A DNA stretch of 64,000 bases from Pseudomonadota bacterium (GTDB lineage: Bacteria > Pseudomonadota > Gammaproteobacteria > Burkholderiales > Rhodocyclaceae). Made by a program: the position numbers and the translations under genes. Positions 27,048 to 36,590 of the stretch are shown here, piece after piece (the first letter of the stretch is position 1; each line of letters begins with the position of its first letter). The notes under the pieces are model-generated. The model had not been told where the DNA came from. It searched no databases and was given only the letters and a program-made list of their open reading frames with translations. Location of the stretch: NCBI GenBank assembly GCA_029776255.1, contig JAKOTN010000033.1, positions 62,001 to 126,000 on the forward strand. The letters are read 5' to 3'.

Positions 27048-28661
27048 TCACGTCCGATAGCACGCCACCGCATTTCGCAAAGTGCTCGACAAGGTGACCA
27101 AGCGTCGCGACAAGCGTGCCGCATCCTCGGCGCCACGGCAACTGCCGTCGCTGGCGCGCGCCACCTCCTCGACTTGCTGAGCGATGGTCGTACTCGCTTT
27201 CCCCTGCTCCTTCAAGGCCGCGGAAATCGAACTGACTTCCGCGTCCACGCGCGCGACGTTGCTCTTGATACGACCGACGGCGGCGACCGCCTCATCCGCC
27301 TCGGCCATGCCTTTGCCGACCTGATTCACCGACAAATCCATTTGGACACAAGCCGCTTCGCTGCCATTTTGAATCGCCGCGATCTTGGCGGTGATCTCCT
27401 GCGTCGCCATGGCTGTCCGCTCGGCCAATTTACGCACCTCGTCGGCCACCACCGCGAAACCACGTCCCTGTTCGCCCGCGCGCGCCGCTTCGATCGCCGC
27501 ATTGAGCGCCAGCAAATTGGTCTGATCGGCCACTTCGCGAATCACCTGCACGATAGAGGTGATTTCCCGGGAGGCTTGCCCCAAGGCTTGCACCGATACC
27601 GCCGTTTCCTTGATTCGTTCGCCAATCTGGCGCACCTGATCGATCGTCTGCACCATGACGCCGCCGCCCTGCGCGGCGGCGGCATCGGAATCATGCGAGA
27701 CTTTCGCGACATTGGTGGCGGTGTCTGACACCTGATGAATGCTGGCGGTGAGTTGTTCCACGCACGCCACCATCGACGATGACGATTTTGACTGCTCGTG
27801 GGAATTTTCCGACACTTCCGTGGCGGCGGAGGCCAGTTCCGCCGCCAGCGTCGCCACTTGGTCGCTCGCCGTGGTGAACTCATGCAAAGTGCCGCGGATC
27901 GCGGCTGTCAGCCGGTCGACGGCGGCGGCGGTGTCGGCGATTTCATCGCGACCGGCAACACCGATGGGCTGCGTGAAATCACGGTCCTCGACGACATGCA
28001 CCACCGCGGCGCGCATCCGTCCCAGTGGAACCACCACCGTTCGGTAAAGCATGAAGCCAATCGCCAGGCTGATCGCCGCCGTCAACGCGATCACGACGGC
28101 CAATTCGATCTTGGTGGTTTTCCCGAGTTCGGCGGCTTTCCCCCGATAGCGATCGCTGCTGGCAACACTGTCCTCGACGAGTTTGTCGATGGTCGGCAAG
28201 AACGCGCGGAACACTTTGCGCTGCTCGCCGCGAAAATAGGCAAGCGCCTGCTCCATCTCGCCGCCGCGAACCAATTTCAGCAATTGCTCGCTGGTTTTCA
28301 TATAGGCTTCGGAAGCCTGCCGATAGGTCGCCAGTAATTGCCGCTGCTCTTCCCGGCTGATTTTCGCTTCATACCGGCTTTCAAACGTCTTGACCGCGTC
28401 GATATTTTTCTTTTGCCGCCCGAGTGTCTCTTCGATTTCTTCCGGCGAGCGCGTCAGCAACAGTTGCGTTTCGCGGTTGCGATAGTCGAGGATTTCCGCT
28501 CTGAGCGCGCCAGAATAGCGAACGCTTGGCAGTTCGTTATTGGAAATCTGCTCGGTCACCTCGTCCTCCGCCTGCAACTGCACCAGCGCTATGCCGCCGG
28601 TCAGCGCGATCAAGCCGATAAAGACACTGATGGCAAAAAGGATTTTTCGCGCGATAGTCAT
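27048..28661 (-). CDS. Methyl-accepting chemotaxis protein, 4HB type
   Basis: The 537-residue chemoreceptor has membrane helices at about 8-28 and 187-208, and the segment between them is a four-helix-bundle sensor (4HB_MCP). A HAMP domain follows (about 210-265, [11 protein letters not shown]), then the coiled-coil signalling domain with the canonical tip [20 protein letters not shown]. It lacks a CheR-docking pentapeptide at the C-terminus. A GGAGTGG site precedes the ATG. It is tail to tail with the double-Cache diguanylate cyclase gene. Confidence 0.93.
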   Translation of the reverse strand: MTIARKILFAISVFIGLIALTGGIALVQLQAEDEVTEQISNNELPSVRYSGALRAEILDYRNRETQLLLTRSPEEIEETLGRQKKNIDAVKTFESRYEAKISREEQRQLLATYRQASEAYMKTSEQLLKLVRGGEMEQALAYFRGEQRKVFRAFLPTIDKLVEDSVASSDRYRGKAAELGKTTKIELAVVIALTAAISLAIGFMLYRTVVVPLGRMRAAVVHVVEDRDFTQPIGVAGRDEIADTAAAVDRLTAAIRGTLHEFTTASDQVATLAAELASAATEVSENSHEQSKSSSSMVACVEQLTASIHQVSDTATNVAKVSHDSDAAAAQGGGVMVQTIDQVRQIGERIKETAVSVQALGQASREITSIVQVIREVADQTNLLALNAAIEAARAGEQGRGFAVVADEVRKLAERTAMATQEITAKIAAIQNGSEAACVQMDLSVNQVGKGMAEADEAVAAVGRIKSNVARVDAEVSSISAALKEQGKASTTIAQQVEEVARASDGSCRGAEDAARLSRRLVTLSSTLRNAVACYRT

Positions 28662-28975
28662 TGTTCACCACTCCAAAGGCAGATTCGGAATCGTCGGCAA
28701 GAACTCGTCCAAGGAATCGAGCACAGCCACCCGACCGGTCGGCGCTTCCACAAATGCCGCCACGTGAGCAAAGTATAGTCAGCGAAATCAGGTCTTGCCG
28801 GGTGGTGACGGCAAACGGCGGCCAGCGGCAATGGCCTTGGCAAGCGCCTGCGTAAGGTTTTATGCGGCCTTCGCCGACCAGGCGTCGGCGTGGCAAGGTC
28901 GCCACGGACGCCACGAAAACCGAGCGCCGCGGCTTTGAAGGGAACGGTAAGCGCCCTGGGAGAGGTCTGGCGAAC
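28662..28975. other. Intergenic region upstream of the chemoreceptor and downstream of moaE
   Basis: This 314-base region must hold the promoter of the chemoreceptor gene and the end of the molybdopterin operon transcript. A TATACT box on the minus strand near 28775 could be a -10 element but has no good -35 partner. I found no sigma-28 (flagellar) consensus and no T-run hairpin. Confidence 0.3.
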
Positions 28976-29437
28976 TCAGTCCGCCCAGCGTGCGGCGGCG
29001 TGCTCGTCCGCCTCGCGGGCATCGACCCAGCGCGCGCCCGTCGGCGTCACTTCGCGTTTCCAGAACGGCGCGCGGGTTTTCAGATAGTCGATCATGAACT
29101 CGCAAGCGGCGAAAGCGTCGCCGCGATGCGCGCTGGCGACAGCGAGCAGGACGATCTGGTCGGTCGGCAGCAGACGGCCGACCCGGTGAATGACGAGCGC
29201 GTCGATGAGCGTCCAACGCCGCCGCGCTTCGGTCACAATGGCCTCGATGGCCTTCTCGGTCATCCCGGGATAATGTTCAAGCGTCATTTCAGACACCTCG
29301 GACACGTCTTGCGCACCGTTGACGTCGCGCACCAGACCGACGAAGGCCACCACGGCGCCGATGCCGGGATTCTCGCGACGCAAAGCAGCCAACTCGGCGC
29401 CGACATCGAAATCCTCCGGTTGAACGCGAACCGCCAT
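28976..29437 (-). CDS. moaE: Molybdopterin synthase catalytic subunit
   Basis: The 153-residue MoaE pairs with MoaD to convert cyclic pyranopterin monophosphate to molybdopterin in the cytoplasm. Family landmarks are FVGLVRD, LEHYPGMTEKAI, the VIHRVG stretch, ASAHRGDAFAAC and the catalytic-lysine segment YLKTRAPFWKRE, all intact. The ATG at 29435-29437 begins one base after the moaD stop codon (29439-29441). An in-frame GTG at 29446 that would overlap moaD is an alternative and adds three residues. It is the last gene of the molybdopterin run. Confidence 0.95.
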   Translation of the reverse strand: MAVRVQPEDFDVGAELAALRRENPGIGAVVAFVGLVRDVNGAQDVSEVSEMTLEHYPGMTEKAIEAIVTEARRRWTLIDALVIHRVGRLLPTDQIVLLAVASAHRGDAFAACEFMIDYLKTRAPFWKREVTPTGARWVDAREADEHAAARWAD

Positions 29438-29438
29438 G

Positions 29439-29690
29439 TCAGCCACCGGTCACCGGCGGAAAAAAAGCCACCTCGTCACCTGCGTTGAGCGCCGAATCGG
29501 CGCGCGCCATCTCCTGATTGACCGCGCAGCGCAAATTCTTGGCGGTGAGCAGGCATTGCCATCGACCGCCGCGCGCGGCGAGAAAGCGGCGCAAACCGGC
29601 GACGTCACGCACATCCGCCGGCAGAGGTAAGGTCTCGCCGCTTTCAGAAAGTGTTTCGCGCAAACTGGCAAAATAGAGAATTTTGAGCAT
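29439..29690 (-). CDS. moaD: Molybdopterin synthase sulfur carrier subunit
   Basis: The 83-residue ubiquitin-like protein carries sulfur as a C-terminal thiocarboxylate. It begins MLKILYFASLRE, as MoaD proteins do, and ends in the required Gly-Gly (PPVTGG). The frame is open far upstream inside moeA, but the ATG at 29688-29690 gives the normal length. It lies 23 bp downstream of moeA and 1 bp before moaE. Confidence 0.95.
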   Translation of the reverse strand: MLKILYFASLRETLSESGETLPLPADVRDVAGLRRFLAARGGRWQCLLTAKNLRCAVNQEMARADSALNAGDEVAFFPPVTGG

Positions 29691-29713
29691 TGTCTCTTGT
29701 GCGGCGAACGGTT

Positions 29714-30919
29714 CTAATCGAGCAGTTCGGAAAACGGCAGGAATCGCACGGCATCGCCACGCCGAATCGCCTGTTGTTCCTGGACGTCGACCAAACCGTC
29801 GCCCCATACCGCCGACGTCAAAACGCCGGAGCTTTGGTTGGCGAACAAATCGAGACCGCCATCGGCGTTTCGCCGCGCACGCAGGAATTCGCGACGCGCA
29901 TTCGGCCGCAGCCAGTCGAAATCGGCCCGCAGGCAATATGACACCGGATGCGTTTGCACCCCCCCCTGCATGCGCAGCAGCAGCGGCCGCAACAGCATCA
30001 GGAAGGTGACGAAGCCCGATACCGGATTCCCCGGTAGACCAACGAACGCCACTTCGCGCCCGTCGGCGACGATCTTCCCGAAGGCCAGCGGTTTGCCGGG
30101 CTTGATGGCGATCCGCCACATTTCGATCCGCCCCTCGGCGGCCACGGCCGCCTTGACATGATCTTCCTCGCCGACCGAGACGCCGCCGGAGGTGACGATC
30201 AGGTCGCTATCCGCCGCCGCCTCGCGCAACGCCCGGCGGGTCGCCGCCAACGCGTCGGGCACTTGTCCGCCATCGCGCACCTTGCAACCAAGCCGTTCGA
30301 GCAAGGCGATGAGCAGGAAACGGTTGCTGTTGTAAATGCCCCCCGGCGGCAGCGCCTCGCCGGGCATCCGCAATTCATCGCCGGTGAACAGCACCGTCAC
30401 CCGCAAGCGACGATAGACCGGCAGGCTGGCTAGGCCCACCGACGCGGCCAAGGCGGTGTCTTGCGGCCGCAAACGCCGTCCGGCGGCGAGAATTTCACTG
30501 CCGGCGGCGATGTCGCTGCCGGCGCGGCGAATGTGCTCGCCGGGACGCGGCAGATGATCGATCGTTACCGCACCGTCGACCTGCCGGCATTTTTCCTGCA
30601 TCACCACGGCGTCGGCGCCAGCGGGAATCGACGCGCCGGTAAATATCCTGGCCGCTGTTCCGGGTTGCAGGCGCGTGCCGACGACACCGGCGGTAATCCG
30701 TTGCGTCACCGGCAGGCAGGTTGCCAGTCGCGGCACATCGGCCACGGCCAGCGCATAGCCGTCCATCGCCGCGTTGTCCACGGGCGGCGCGTCGATCGGC
30801 GCCTGCTGGGCGGTGGCCAGCACGCGGCCGGCCGCCGCCAGTGTCGGAACCGACGACACGCCCGGAACCGTCTCGACGCTGGCCAACAGACGCGCCAGTG
30901 CTTCATCAAAGGACAACAC
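29714..30919 (-). CDS. moeA: Molybdopterin molybdotransferase
   Basis: The 401-residue MoeA inserts molybdate into adenylylated molybdopterin. Typical landmarks are VDNAAMDGYAL (about 47-57), IFTGASIPAGADAVVMQE, the TGDEL motif, SGGVSVGEEDHV and GLPGNPVSGFVTF. I place the start at a GTG (30917-30919) preceded by GAGGAG at good spacing. A TTG at 30940 would add seven residues. The GTG lies inside the end of mobB (14-base overlap), so the two are probably coupled. Confidence 0.95.
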   Translation of the reverse strand: MLSFDEALARLLASVETVPGVSSVPTLAAAGRVLATAQQAPIDAPPVDNAAMDGYALAVADVPRLATCLPVTQRITAGVVGTRLQPGTAARIFTGASIPAGADAVVMQEKCRQVDGAVTIDHLPRPGEHIRRAGSDIAAGSEILAAGRRLRPQDTALAASVGLASLPVYRRLRVTVLFTGDELRMPGEALPPGGIYNSNRFLLIALLERLGCKVRDGGQVPDALAATRRALREAAADSDLIVTSGGVSVGEEDHVKAAVAAEGRIEMWRIAIKPGKPLAFGKIVADGREVAFVGLPGNPVSGFVTFLMLLRPLLLRMQGGVQTHPVSYCLRADFDWLRPNARREFLRARRNADGGLDLFANQSSGVLTSAVWGDGLVDVQEQQAIRRGDAVRFLPFSELLD

Positions 30920-31433
30920 GCGCTTTCTCCTCAAGTTCAACGGAAATCAGAATGAAACGAACGATGCTGTCGGCGTCGTTCAAATCGAGCCACACCGGCG
31001 CGGCCGGAAAGCCACCGGGTGGCGTTCGATCGCCCGCCACGGCGATAATAGTCGGATTATCGGGCCACAGCGGCGGTTTGCCATTGGCGGGACGATAGAC
31101 TTCCAGTTTCGGGATCGACGCGTCCTTGAAACCTTCGACCAGCACCAGATCGCAAGGCGAGAGACGCGCCACGTGTTCGGCCAGCGCGGGCGGCGGCGCG
31201 ACACGCAATTCGTGCAGCAACGCCCAGCGCGCGCTGCCGGCGATCAGCACCTCGCTGGCACCCGCCTGGCGATGGCGATAGGAATCCTTGCCTGGAATGT
31301 CGATATCGAAATCATGGTGTGCGTGCTTGAGAACCGACACCCGCAAACCGCAGGCCACCAGCCGGGGCAGCAGTTTCTCCAGCAACGTGGTCTTGCCCGA
31401 ACCGGAATAGCCGGCGATTCCGAACAGCTTCAT
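30906..31433 (-). CDS. mobB: Molybdopterin-guanine dinucleotide biosynthesis adaptor protein
   Basis: The 175-residue GTP-binding protein assists MobA in attaching GMP to the molybdenum cofactor. The P-loop GYSGSGKTT is at 8-16, followed by the family stretches VLKHAHHDFDID and KDSYRHRQAGA, and VLVEGFKD further on. Its ATG overlaps the stop codon of the preceding ATP-grasp gene by four bases, and its own end overlaps moeA. MobA itself is not encoded in the window. Confidence 0.92.
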   Translation of the reverse strand: MKLFGIAGYSGSGKTTLLEKLLPRLVACGLRVSVLKHAHHDFDIDIPGKDSYRHRQAGASEVLIAGSARWALLHELRVAPPPALAEHVARLSPCDLVLVEGFKDASIPKLEVYRPANGKPPLWPDNPTIIAVAGDRTPPGGFPAAPVWLDLNDADSIVRFILISVELEEKARVVL

Positions 31434-32764
31434 TGCGCGGCAACGGCCGCGTGGCGACCGGGCACGGGAAACACCGCGGCGAATCCGCCGCCGGGTGTCC
31501 GGAAATTGGTGGTCTGGCCACGGTACAGACGCGCCGAGATCAGCTGCACCGCGCCGCGATAAACGTAGTTGCGCAAGTCGAGTTTGAAATCCTGCTCAAT
31601 GCCGTCGATCAGCAGCCGCCTTTGCGAGGGCGTCACTAACGCTTGCGCCACGTAGCCGCCGGCGGCAATCTCTTCGAAGACCCGTCGGGTCAATTTGTCG
31701 CCGCGATAGGCGGCCTTGGAGCCGAAGCCGGCCACCGGCTTGAAAAACCATTGCTTGCGCGTTGTCCAGAACGCCTCGGCGACGGTTGGCACGACATCCA
31801 CGGTGCGCGGAATACTGCTTTTCAGACACTGCCGATCAGCCTCGTCAACGCCGATCTCGCCAAGCCACGTCTCGTCGGCGAGGACCGCCAGATTGCGCTT
31901 GTCGGCATACAGCGCATGCGTCCGCGGATGCGGGGTCAACACCACGGCATCGGCCAAATAGGCGGCGCGCAGGGCGGCGTGCCGCGGCTCGTCGAGGGCG
32001 AAGTCGGTCAGCCGGTTGTATACCAGGTCGACGATCTGGCCACGGCAGCGCAAACGCTCGCCGTCGTAGCGCAGCTCGTCGGGGTCGGCGACCAGCGCGC
32101 GGATGCCGGCCGCTTCGAACAACTGCCGGAAGAGTTCGAATTCGGGCGCCAGATACTGTTCGCCAGGAGCGTTATCGACAATGGCGATACAGGCCAAGGG
32201 CATCGCTGGCGAGTCGCCGCGCGCCAGACGCCATTCGTTGCGGAACATGTCCACGAATTCCGCCTCCACGGCGCTTTCGGCGGGCATCATTCGCGCCACC
32301 GGCGCGCAACAGGCGCGTTGCGCGCGCAACAGACGGGCGTTGAGCAGCGCGCCGCCAGCATTGGAATTGATTTCAATCAATTGCGGACCCTCCGGACCGA
32401 GGTGGAAGTCGTAGCCGAGAAAGACCCCCGCCGCCGCCGCCACATGGGCCGCCAACGGCGGCGCGTACGCCAGCACGCGCTGGCGATACGCGGGCAACGC
32501 GACGACACGCTCGACGGCGGCAACGATCCGCGCCATACGCTGCAAGTGTTCCTGACCGACGAAAACCATGCCGTCGGAGAACAGGTGCGGTCGCGTCGCC
32601 AGCAGTTCGGCGTGCGAAACGCTGCCGTCGCCCTCCTCCAGCGCCCGCTGCAAGGACGGATGATCGAGCGAAATACAGGCACAACCACGGTTGAGCCATT
32701 CCGCCGAGGTCTCGCCCTCCGCCGACATCACCTCGGCCACCGTTGCGAAGAGACGCTTGTCCAT
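31430..32764 (-). CDS. ATP-grasp enzyme of unknown substrate
   Basis: The 444-residue protein has ATP-grasp features in an unusual arrangement. An EINSN motif (131-135), typical of the metal-binding end of the fold, comes before the nucleotide-binding lysine region FKPVAGFGSKAAYRG (341-355). The later segments DFKLDLRNYVYRG (392-404) and TNFRTPGGGF (420-429) look like the catalytic Asp/Arg and Asn region. ATP-grasp enzymes join a carboxylate to an amine or thiol using ATP. No signal peptide is visible. The gene lies 5 bp after the helicase gene and overlaps mobB by four bases, so it is transcribed with molybdenum-cofactor genes. I cannot name the substrate. Confidence 0.75.
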   Translation of the reverse strand: MDKRLFATVAEVMSAEGETSAEWLNRGCACISLDHPSLQRALEEGDGSVSHAELLATRPHLFSDGMVFVGQEHLQRMARIVAAVERVVALPAYRQRVLAYAPPLAAHVAAAAGVFLGYDFHLGPEGPQLIEINSNAGGALLNARLLRAQRACCAPVARMMPAESAVEAEFVDMFRNEWRLARGDSPAMPLACIAIVDNAPGEQYLAPEFELFRQLFEAAGIRALVADPDELRYDGERLRCRGQIVDLVYNRLTDFALDEPRHAALRAAYLADAVVLTPHPRTHALYADKRNLAVLADETWLGEIGVDEADRQCLKSSIPRTVDVVPTVAEAFWTTRKQWFFKPVAGFGSKAAYRGDKLTRRVFEEIAAGGYVAQALVTPSQRRLLIDGIEQDFKLDLRNYVYRGAVQLISARLYRGQTTNFRTPGGGFAAVFPVPGRHAAVAAQ

Positions 32765-32769
32765 GCCGC

Positions 32770-34707
32770 TCAGGCCTCCGCCACAGGGGAAAAAAACGCC
32801 AGCGCATCGGCGAGTTCGCGGCTGCGGCGCATCGGCGGCAGGCTGCGCCAGATCCGCTTGCCATACGGCTTGCCGATCAGCCGGGGATCGCAGATCATCA
32901 GCACGCCCCGATCGGTTTCATCGCGGATCAGACGACCGGCGCCTTGTTTGACGTTGATCACCGCGCGCGGCAGTTGGTATTCCATGAAGGCATTGCGACC
33001 GGCGTTTTTCAATTTTTCGATCCGCGCCGACAGCACCGGATCGTCCGGCGGCGCGAAGGGCAGCTTGTCGATCACCACCAGCGACAAGGCGTCGCCGCGC
33101 ACATCGACGCCCTCCCAGAAACTCTGGCTACCGATCAGCACGGCGTTGCCAAGGCGGCGAAAGCGCTCGAGCAGTTCGTTCTTGCTCAGTTCGCCTTGCA
33201 GCAACAGGGGCAAATCAAGCCCGGCCTGCGCCAGATACGTGCCCAACAGTTCATGGATGCGACGCATCGCGCGCAGCGAGGTACACAGAAAGAAAGCCCG
33301 TCCGCCACTCGCCTGCAATACGGGGAACGCGGCCTTGACCACCGCTTCGGTGTACGCGGGGTGGTTTGGATCGGGGAGGCTGCGCGGCGCGTAAAGCAGC
33401 GCCTGCCGCGGGTAATCGAACGGACTCTCCCAGCGCGCCGAGCAGGCATCGCCAAGTCCCATTTCGGCGCGGTAATGACTGAAGTCGTCTTGCACGGCCA
33501 GCGTCGCCGACGTGAAGATCCAGGCCCGTGGATGACCGCTCATCTGTTTTTGCATGATGTCGGCAATCGCCAGCGGTGTGGCGTTCAATTGCAGCGCGTG
33601 CGTGTAGGTTTCCACCCAGCGCACGAAATCGCCATTCGCGCCGTTTTGCCACGATTTCATGCGGTTGAGTAACTCGCCGCCCCGTCGCCAGCAATTTTCC
33701 AGACCGTCGGCCCGCTGCGCCTGTGTCTCGAGCACGGCGACCAACGTCTCAATGGCGTCGATCACCGCGGCGATTCCGTCGTCGAAACCGGCCCGGTCTT
33801 GAATCTGCGACAACCCATGGCGCGCCGGCTCGACCGGCAAGGTCAGGCGCAGATCGCGAGCGGCCTTGTCGAGAGTGCCGCAAGCGACCGGCAGATCGAG
33901 GCAATCCCGCGCCGATGCCACACCTTCGATCCGGGCATCGCGAGCCAGTTCGAGAAGTTGCGCGGTGGACACGCTTTCGCCGAAAAACAGGCTGGCGACT
34001 TCCGGCAGTTGATGCGCTTCGTCGAAGATCACCGCATTGCAGGCCGGCAACAATTCCGCCGTTCCCTCGTCGCGCAGCATCACGTCGGCGAAGAACAGGT
34101 GGTGATTGACCACCACCAGATCGGCCGCCAGCGCTTCGCGCCGCGCCGCCAGGACGAAACACTCCTTGTGATGCGGACACTCCTGTCCGAGACAGTTGTC
34201 GCGGGTCGACGTCACCATTCCCCAGACGGCGGCATTCTCGGGCACGTCGGCGCACTCGGCCTTGTCGCCGCTGCGCGTCTGTTTGGCGAAGCGCGCGATC
34301 CGCCGCGCGTAGGCCGCGTCCTCCCTGGAAAGAAAACGTCCGTCGGCGAGCGAGCGCTCGAGATGATAATGACACAGGTAGTTGGCGCGTCCTTTGAGCA
34401 ATGCGACCTTGATCGGCGAGCCGAGCGCCTTGCGGATGGTCGGAATATCGCGCGAGAAAAGCTGGTCTTGCAAATTCTTGGTGCCCGTGGACACAATCAC
34501 CTTGCCGCCGGACAGCACCGCCGGCACCAGATAGGCATAGGTTTTGCCAGTGCCGGTGCCGGCTTCGGCGACCAGGATGCTGTTATCGGCCATCGCCACG
34601 GCAATCCGTTCAGCGAGCTCGAGCTGCTGTGTCCGCATGCGATAGCCGGAAACACCGGCAGCCAACGGCCCGGCGGCGGAGAAAACGTCGGAAAGCACGG
34701 CAGTCAT
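32770..34707 (-). CDS. DinG/YoaA-family iron-sulfur DNA helicase
   Basis: The 645-residue superfamily 2 helicase resembles E. coli YoaA in size and wording. Walker A is EAGTGTGKT (about 47-55), the DEAH box is FDEAHQLP, and the C-terminal motifs are GSQSFWEGVD and KQGAGRLIR. Four cysteines between the Walker motifs (YLCHYH, DNCLGQEC and KEC) form the XPD-type iron-sulfur cluster site. Such helicases unwind damaged or R-loop DNA from 5 prime to 3 prime. I start it at the ATG 34707; the longer frame begins with TTG at 34713. The gene heads the run leading to the ATP-grasp and molybdopterin genes. Confidence 0.9.
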   Translation of the reverse strand: MTAVLSDVFSAAGPLAAGVSGYRMRTQQLELAERIAVAMADNSILVAEAGTGTGKTYAYLVPAVLSGGKVIVSTGTKNLQDQLFSRDIPTIRKALGSPIKVALLKGRANYLCHYHLERSLADGRFLSREDAAYARRIARFAKQTRSGDKAECADVPENAAVWGMVTSTRDNCLGQECPHHKECFVLAARREALAADLVVVNHHLFFADVMLRDEGTAELLPACNAVIFDEAHQLPEVASLFFGESVSTAQLLELARDARIEGVASARDCLDLPVACGTLDKAARDLRLTLPVEPARHGLSQIQDRAGFDDGIAAVIDAIETLVAVLETQAQRADGLENCWRRGGELLNRMKSWQNGANGDFVRWVETYTHALQLNATPLAIADIMQKQMSGHPRAWIFTSATLAVQDDFSHYRAEMGLGDACSARWESPFDYPRQALLYAPRSLPDPNHPAYTEAVVKAAFPVLQASGGRAFFLCTSLRAMRRIHELLGTYLAQAGLDLPLLLQGELSKNELLERFRRLGNAVLIGSQSFWEGVDVRGDALSLVVIDKLPFAPPDDPVLSARIEKLKNAGRNAFMEYQLPRAVINVKQGAGRLIRDETDRGVLMICDPRLIGKPYGKRIWRSLPPMRRSRELADALAFFSPVAEA

Positions 34708-34821
34708 GAGCAATTGGTGAAAAGCAGCGCGAATGCTACCAGAAGCCGCCCGCGCGAACCCGCCGGTCGTTCAGCGGCAGAAAGAAAAAGCGTGCCGGGA
34801 TTGCGTCGTCCGTCGAAAGGG

Positions 34822-35613
34822 CTACGGTTTATCCTTGTTCAGCAAGTCGCGCAGGTGACGCACGGGCACCGCATAGCTGATCGCCGACGGTTTGCTCAAA
34901 ACCGATTCCTTGGTCTCCTTGACCAGCACCATGTTGATGATGCCGACCACTTCGCCCCGCTCGACCTCATAAAGCGGACCGCCGCTGTTGCCTGGATAGG
35001 CGGTGGCGTCAAGTTGATAGATATCGAAGCTGCCGCTGCGGAGTTGCGAAATCACGCGTGCGTTGATATCGCGTGCATTGCCGCCGGGCAACACGATCGG
35101 CGTGATCGCCGAAATGATTCCGCGATGGGTCACCGGCGAGAAAAACCCAAGGACGCCACCAATGGGAAAACCGGTGAAGGCGATCGACTGCCCTTCGCGA
35201 ACCGGCGGCGAATCGTGCAGGGTCAACGTCGGCAAGGCTTGCCCCTCGATGCGCAACAGCGCCAGATCATGCGCCTTATCGACCAGCGCCAACTGTGCGG
35301 GACGTTGTTGCGCGCCGGACGCCCCCGTGCGCGCCAGAACCATCAATTTCTCGCCGACGCCGATATCGACCGGTGGCTCGATCACATGCGCGTTGGTGGC
35401 GATCTGCCGACCGTCGCCGACGACGAAACCGGTACCGCGCATGACGAACTGCGGACTGCGAGTAATTTGATAGGTACCGACCACCACTACCGACGGTTTC
35501 AGTCGCTCGACCACTTCCGGCAAATCCGCCAACGCCGGACCGGCCACCAGGAGGAAAAAAAACGTCGCGACCCGCGCCGCGACGGCATGACTGGGAACCC
35601 AAAATGCCGGCAT
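34822..35613 (-). CDS. Secreted trypsin-like serine protease
   Basis: The 263-residue protein has a signal peptide (about 1-30, ending GPALA) and a chymotrypsin-fold protease domain of the S1C type. The triad is complete: His in ATNAHV, Asp in AHDLALLRI and Ser in YPGNSGGPL. No PDZ domain follows, unlike DegP. It should act in the periplasm. The ATG at 35613 has GGGAGG upstream; the longer frame to 35688 overlaps the preceding gene and is rejected. It lies 71 bp after the lytic transglycosylase gene and closes the exopolysaccharide gene block. Confidence 0.87.
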   Translation of the reverse strand: MPAFWVPSHAVAARVATFFFLLVAGPALADLPEVVERLKPSVVVVGTYQITRSPQFVMRGTGFVVGDGRQIATNAHVIEPPVDIGVGEKLMVLARTGASGAQQRPAQLALVDKAHDLALLRIEGQALPTLTLHDSPPVREGQSIAFTGFPIGGVLGFFSPVTHRGIISAITPIVLPGGNARDINARVISQLRSGSFDIYQLDATAYPGNSGGPLYEVERGEVVGIINMVLVKETKESVLSKPSAISYAVPVRHLRDLLNKDKP

Positions 35614-35684
35614 CCGTGACCTCCCTTGAAATGGACGAGCAGAACGGCGGCCCGCTGGACGTGCCTGCTGTCCGCTCGCGGCTC

Positions 35685-36590
35685 TCAAGAGCCCTTGGTC
35701 AACCGGATTTTCTGCAATTCGGGCGACGGCGACGTCACCTTCCGGTCGTAAGGATGGTCCTCACGCTGAAACAGGCCGACGATGCGTTTGACGTAACCCC
35801 GCGTTTCCGCGTAAGGCGGCACGCCACGATAGCGGTTGACCGCACCTTCCCCGGCATTATAGGCTGCGGCGACCAGACTGACGTCGCCTTCGAAATACGC
35901 CAGCAGCCAACGCAAGTACGCCAGACCGCCGCGAATGTTCTGTTCGGGATCCAGGGGCTGTTTGACATTGAAACGCGCCGAGGTATCTGGAATCAACTGC
36001 ATCAACCCTTGAGCGTTCTTGTTCGACAAGGCCGCCGCGTTGAAGTTGGACTCGGTCCGGATCACCGCCAGCGCCAAACGCGGACTGACCCCATACTGGG
36101 GCGCCAACTGATTGACCAGCGCGATGACTTTTTTCTGCGCTTCGCTGGTCGGCCGAATGACCTCGGCGGGTTCTTCGGGAATCGCCGGCGGGCGCATGCA
36201 TTCCGGTACCTCCGACGAGGCTTCGCCAACAAAACGCTGCATTTTTTGCGACTGCGCGTGTCCCTGTTTGGCCGCCAGCCCAAAAAAATAGGCGGCCAAC
36301 GCGTCGTTTCGGTCGACACCGCGACCGTTGGCATACATCCATCCGAGGCTGTATTGTGCTTCGGCATCACCAAGGCGCGCGCCGTCGCAGTACAGCTTGG
36401 CAGCGCGCGCGCCGTCCTTGGCCACGCCTTCGCCATGCTCGTAGGACAAGGCCTCCTTGCGCAGGGCCAACAGACGTTCCGCATCCGCCTCCTTTGGCGA
36501 ATCGGCGGCGCCTACCGGCAGCGCACTCAGCACGCCGCAGACCACGAAAGCCGCTGCGCGCAGCACGGAAAGGGAATGTCGCAATCGCAT
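35685..36590 (-). CDS. Lytic transglycosylase with Sel1-like repeats
   Basis: The 301-residue protein has a signal peptide (ending VGAADS at about 28), a Sel1/TPR-like helical region (about 40-125, with YSLGWMYANGRGVDR) and a C-terminal SLT domain. The catalytic Glu is in RTESNFN (about 174), followed by GLMQLIP and AAAYNAGEGAVNRY. It cleaves peptidoglycan in the periplasm with formation of 1,6-anhydro ends. The ATG at 36588-36590 overlaps the stop of the tviC gene, tying it to the exopolysaccharide operon. It may open the wall for polysaccharide or protein export. Confidence 0.92.
   Translation of the reverse strand: MRLRHSLSVLRAAAFVVCGVLSALPVGAADSPKEADAERLLALRKEALSYEHGEGVAKDGARAAKLYCDGARLGDAEAQYSLGWMYANGRGVDRNDALAAYFFGLAAKQGHAQSQKMQRFVGEASSEVPECMRPPAIPEEPAEVIRPTSEAQKKVIALVNQLAPQYGVSPRLALAVIRTESNFNAAALSNKNAQGLMQLIPDTSARFNVKQPLDPEQNIRGGLAYLRWLLAYFEGDVSLVAAAYNAGEGAVNRYRGVPPYAETRGYVKRIVGLFQREDHPYDRKVTSPSPELQKIRLTKGS

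Noticed and set aside
33799-35619. 606-codon plus-strand frame opposite the helicase and protease genes
   Set aside because: It spans two real genes and their gap on the other strand and results from GC-rich codon bias.
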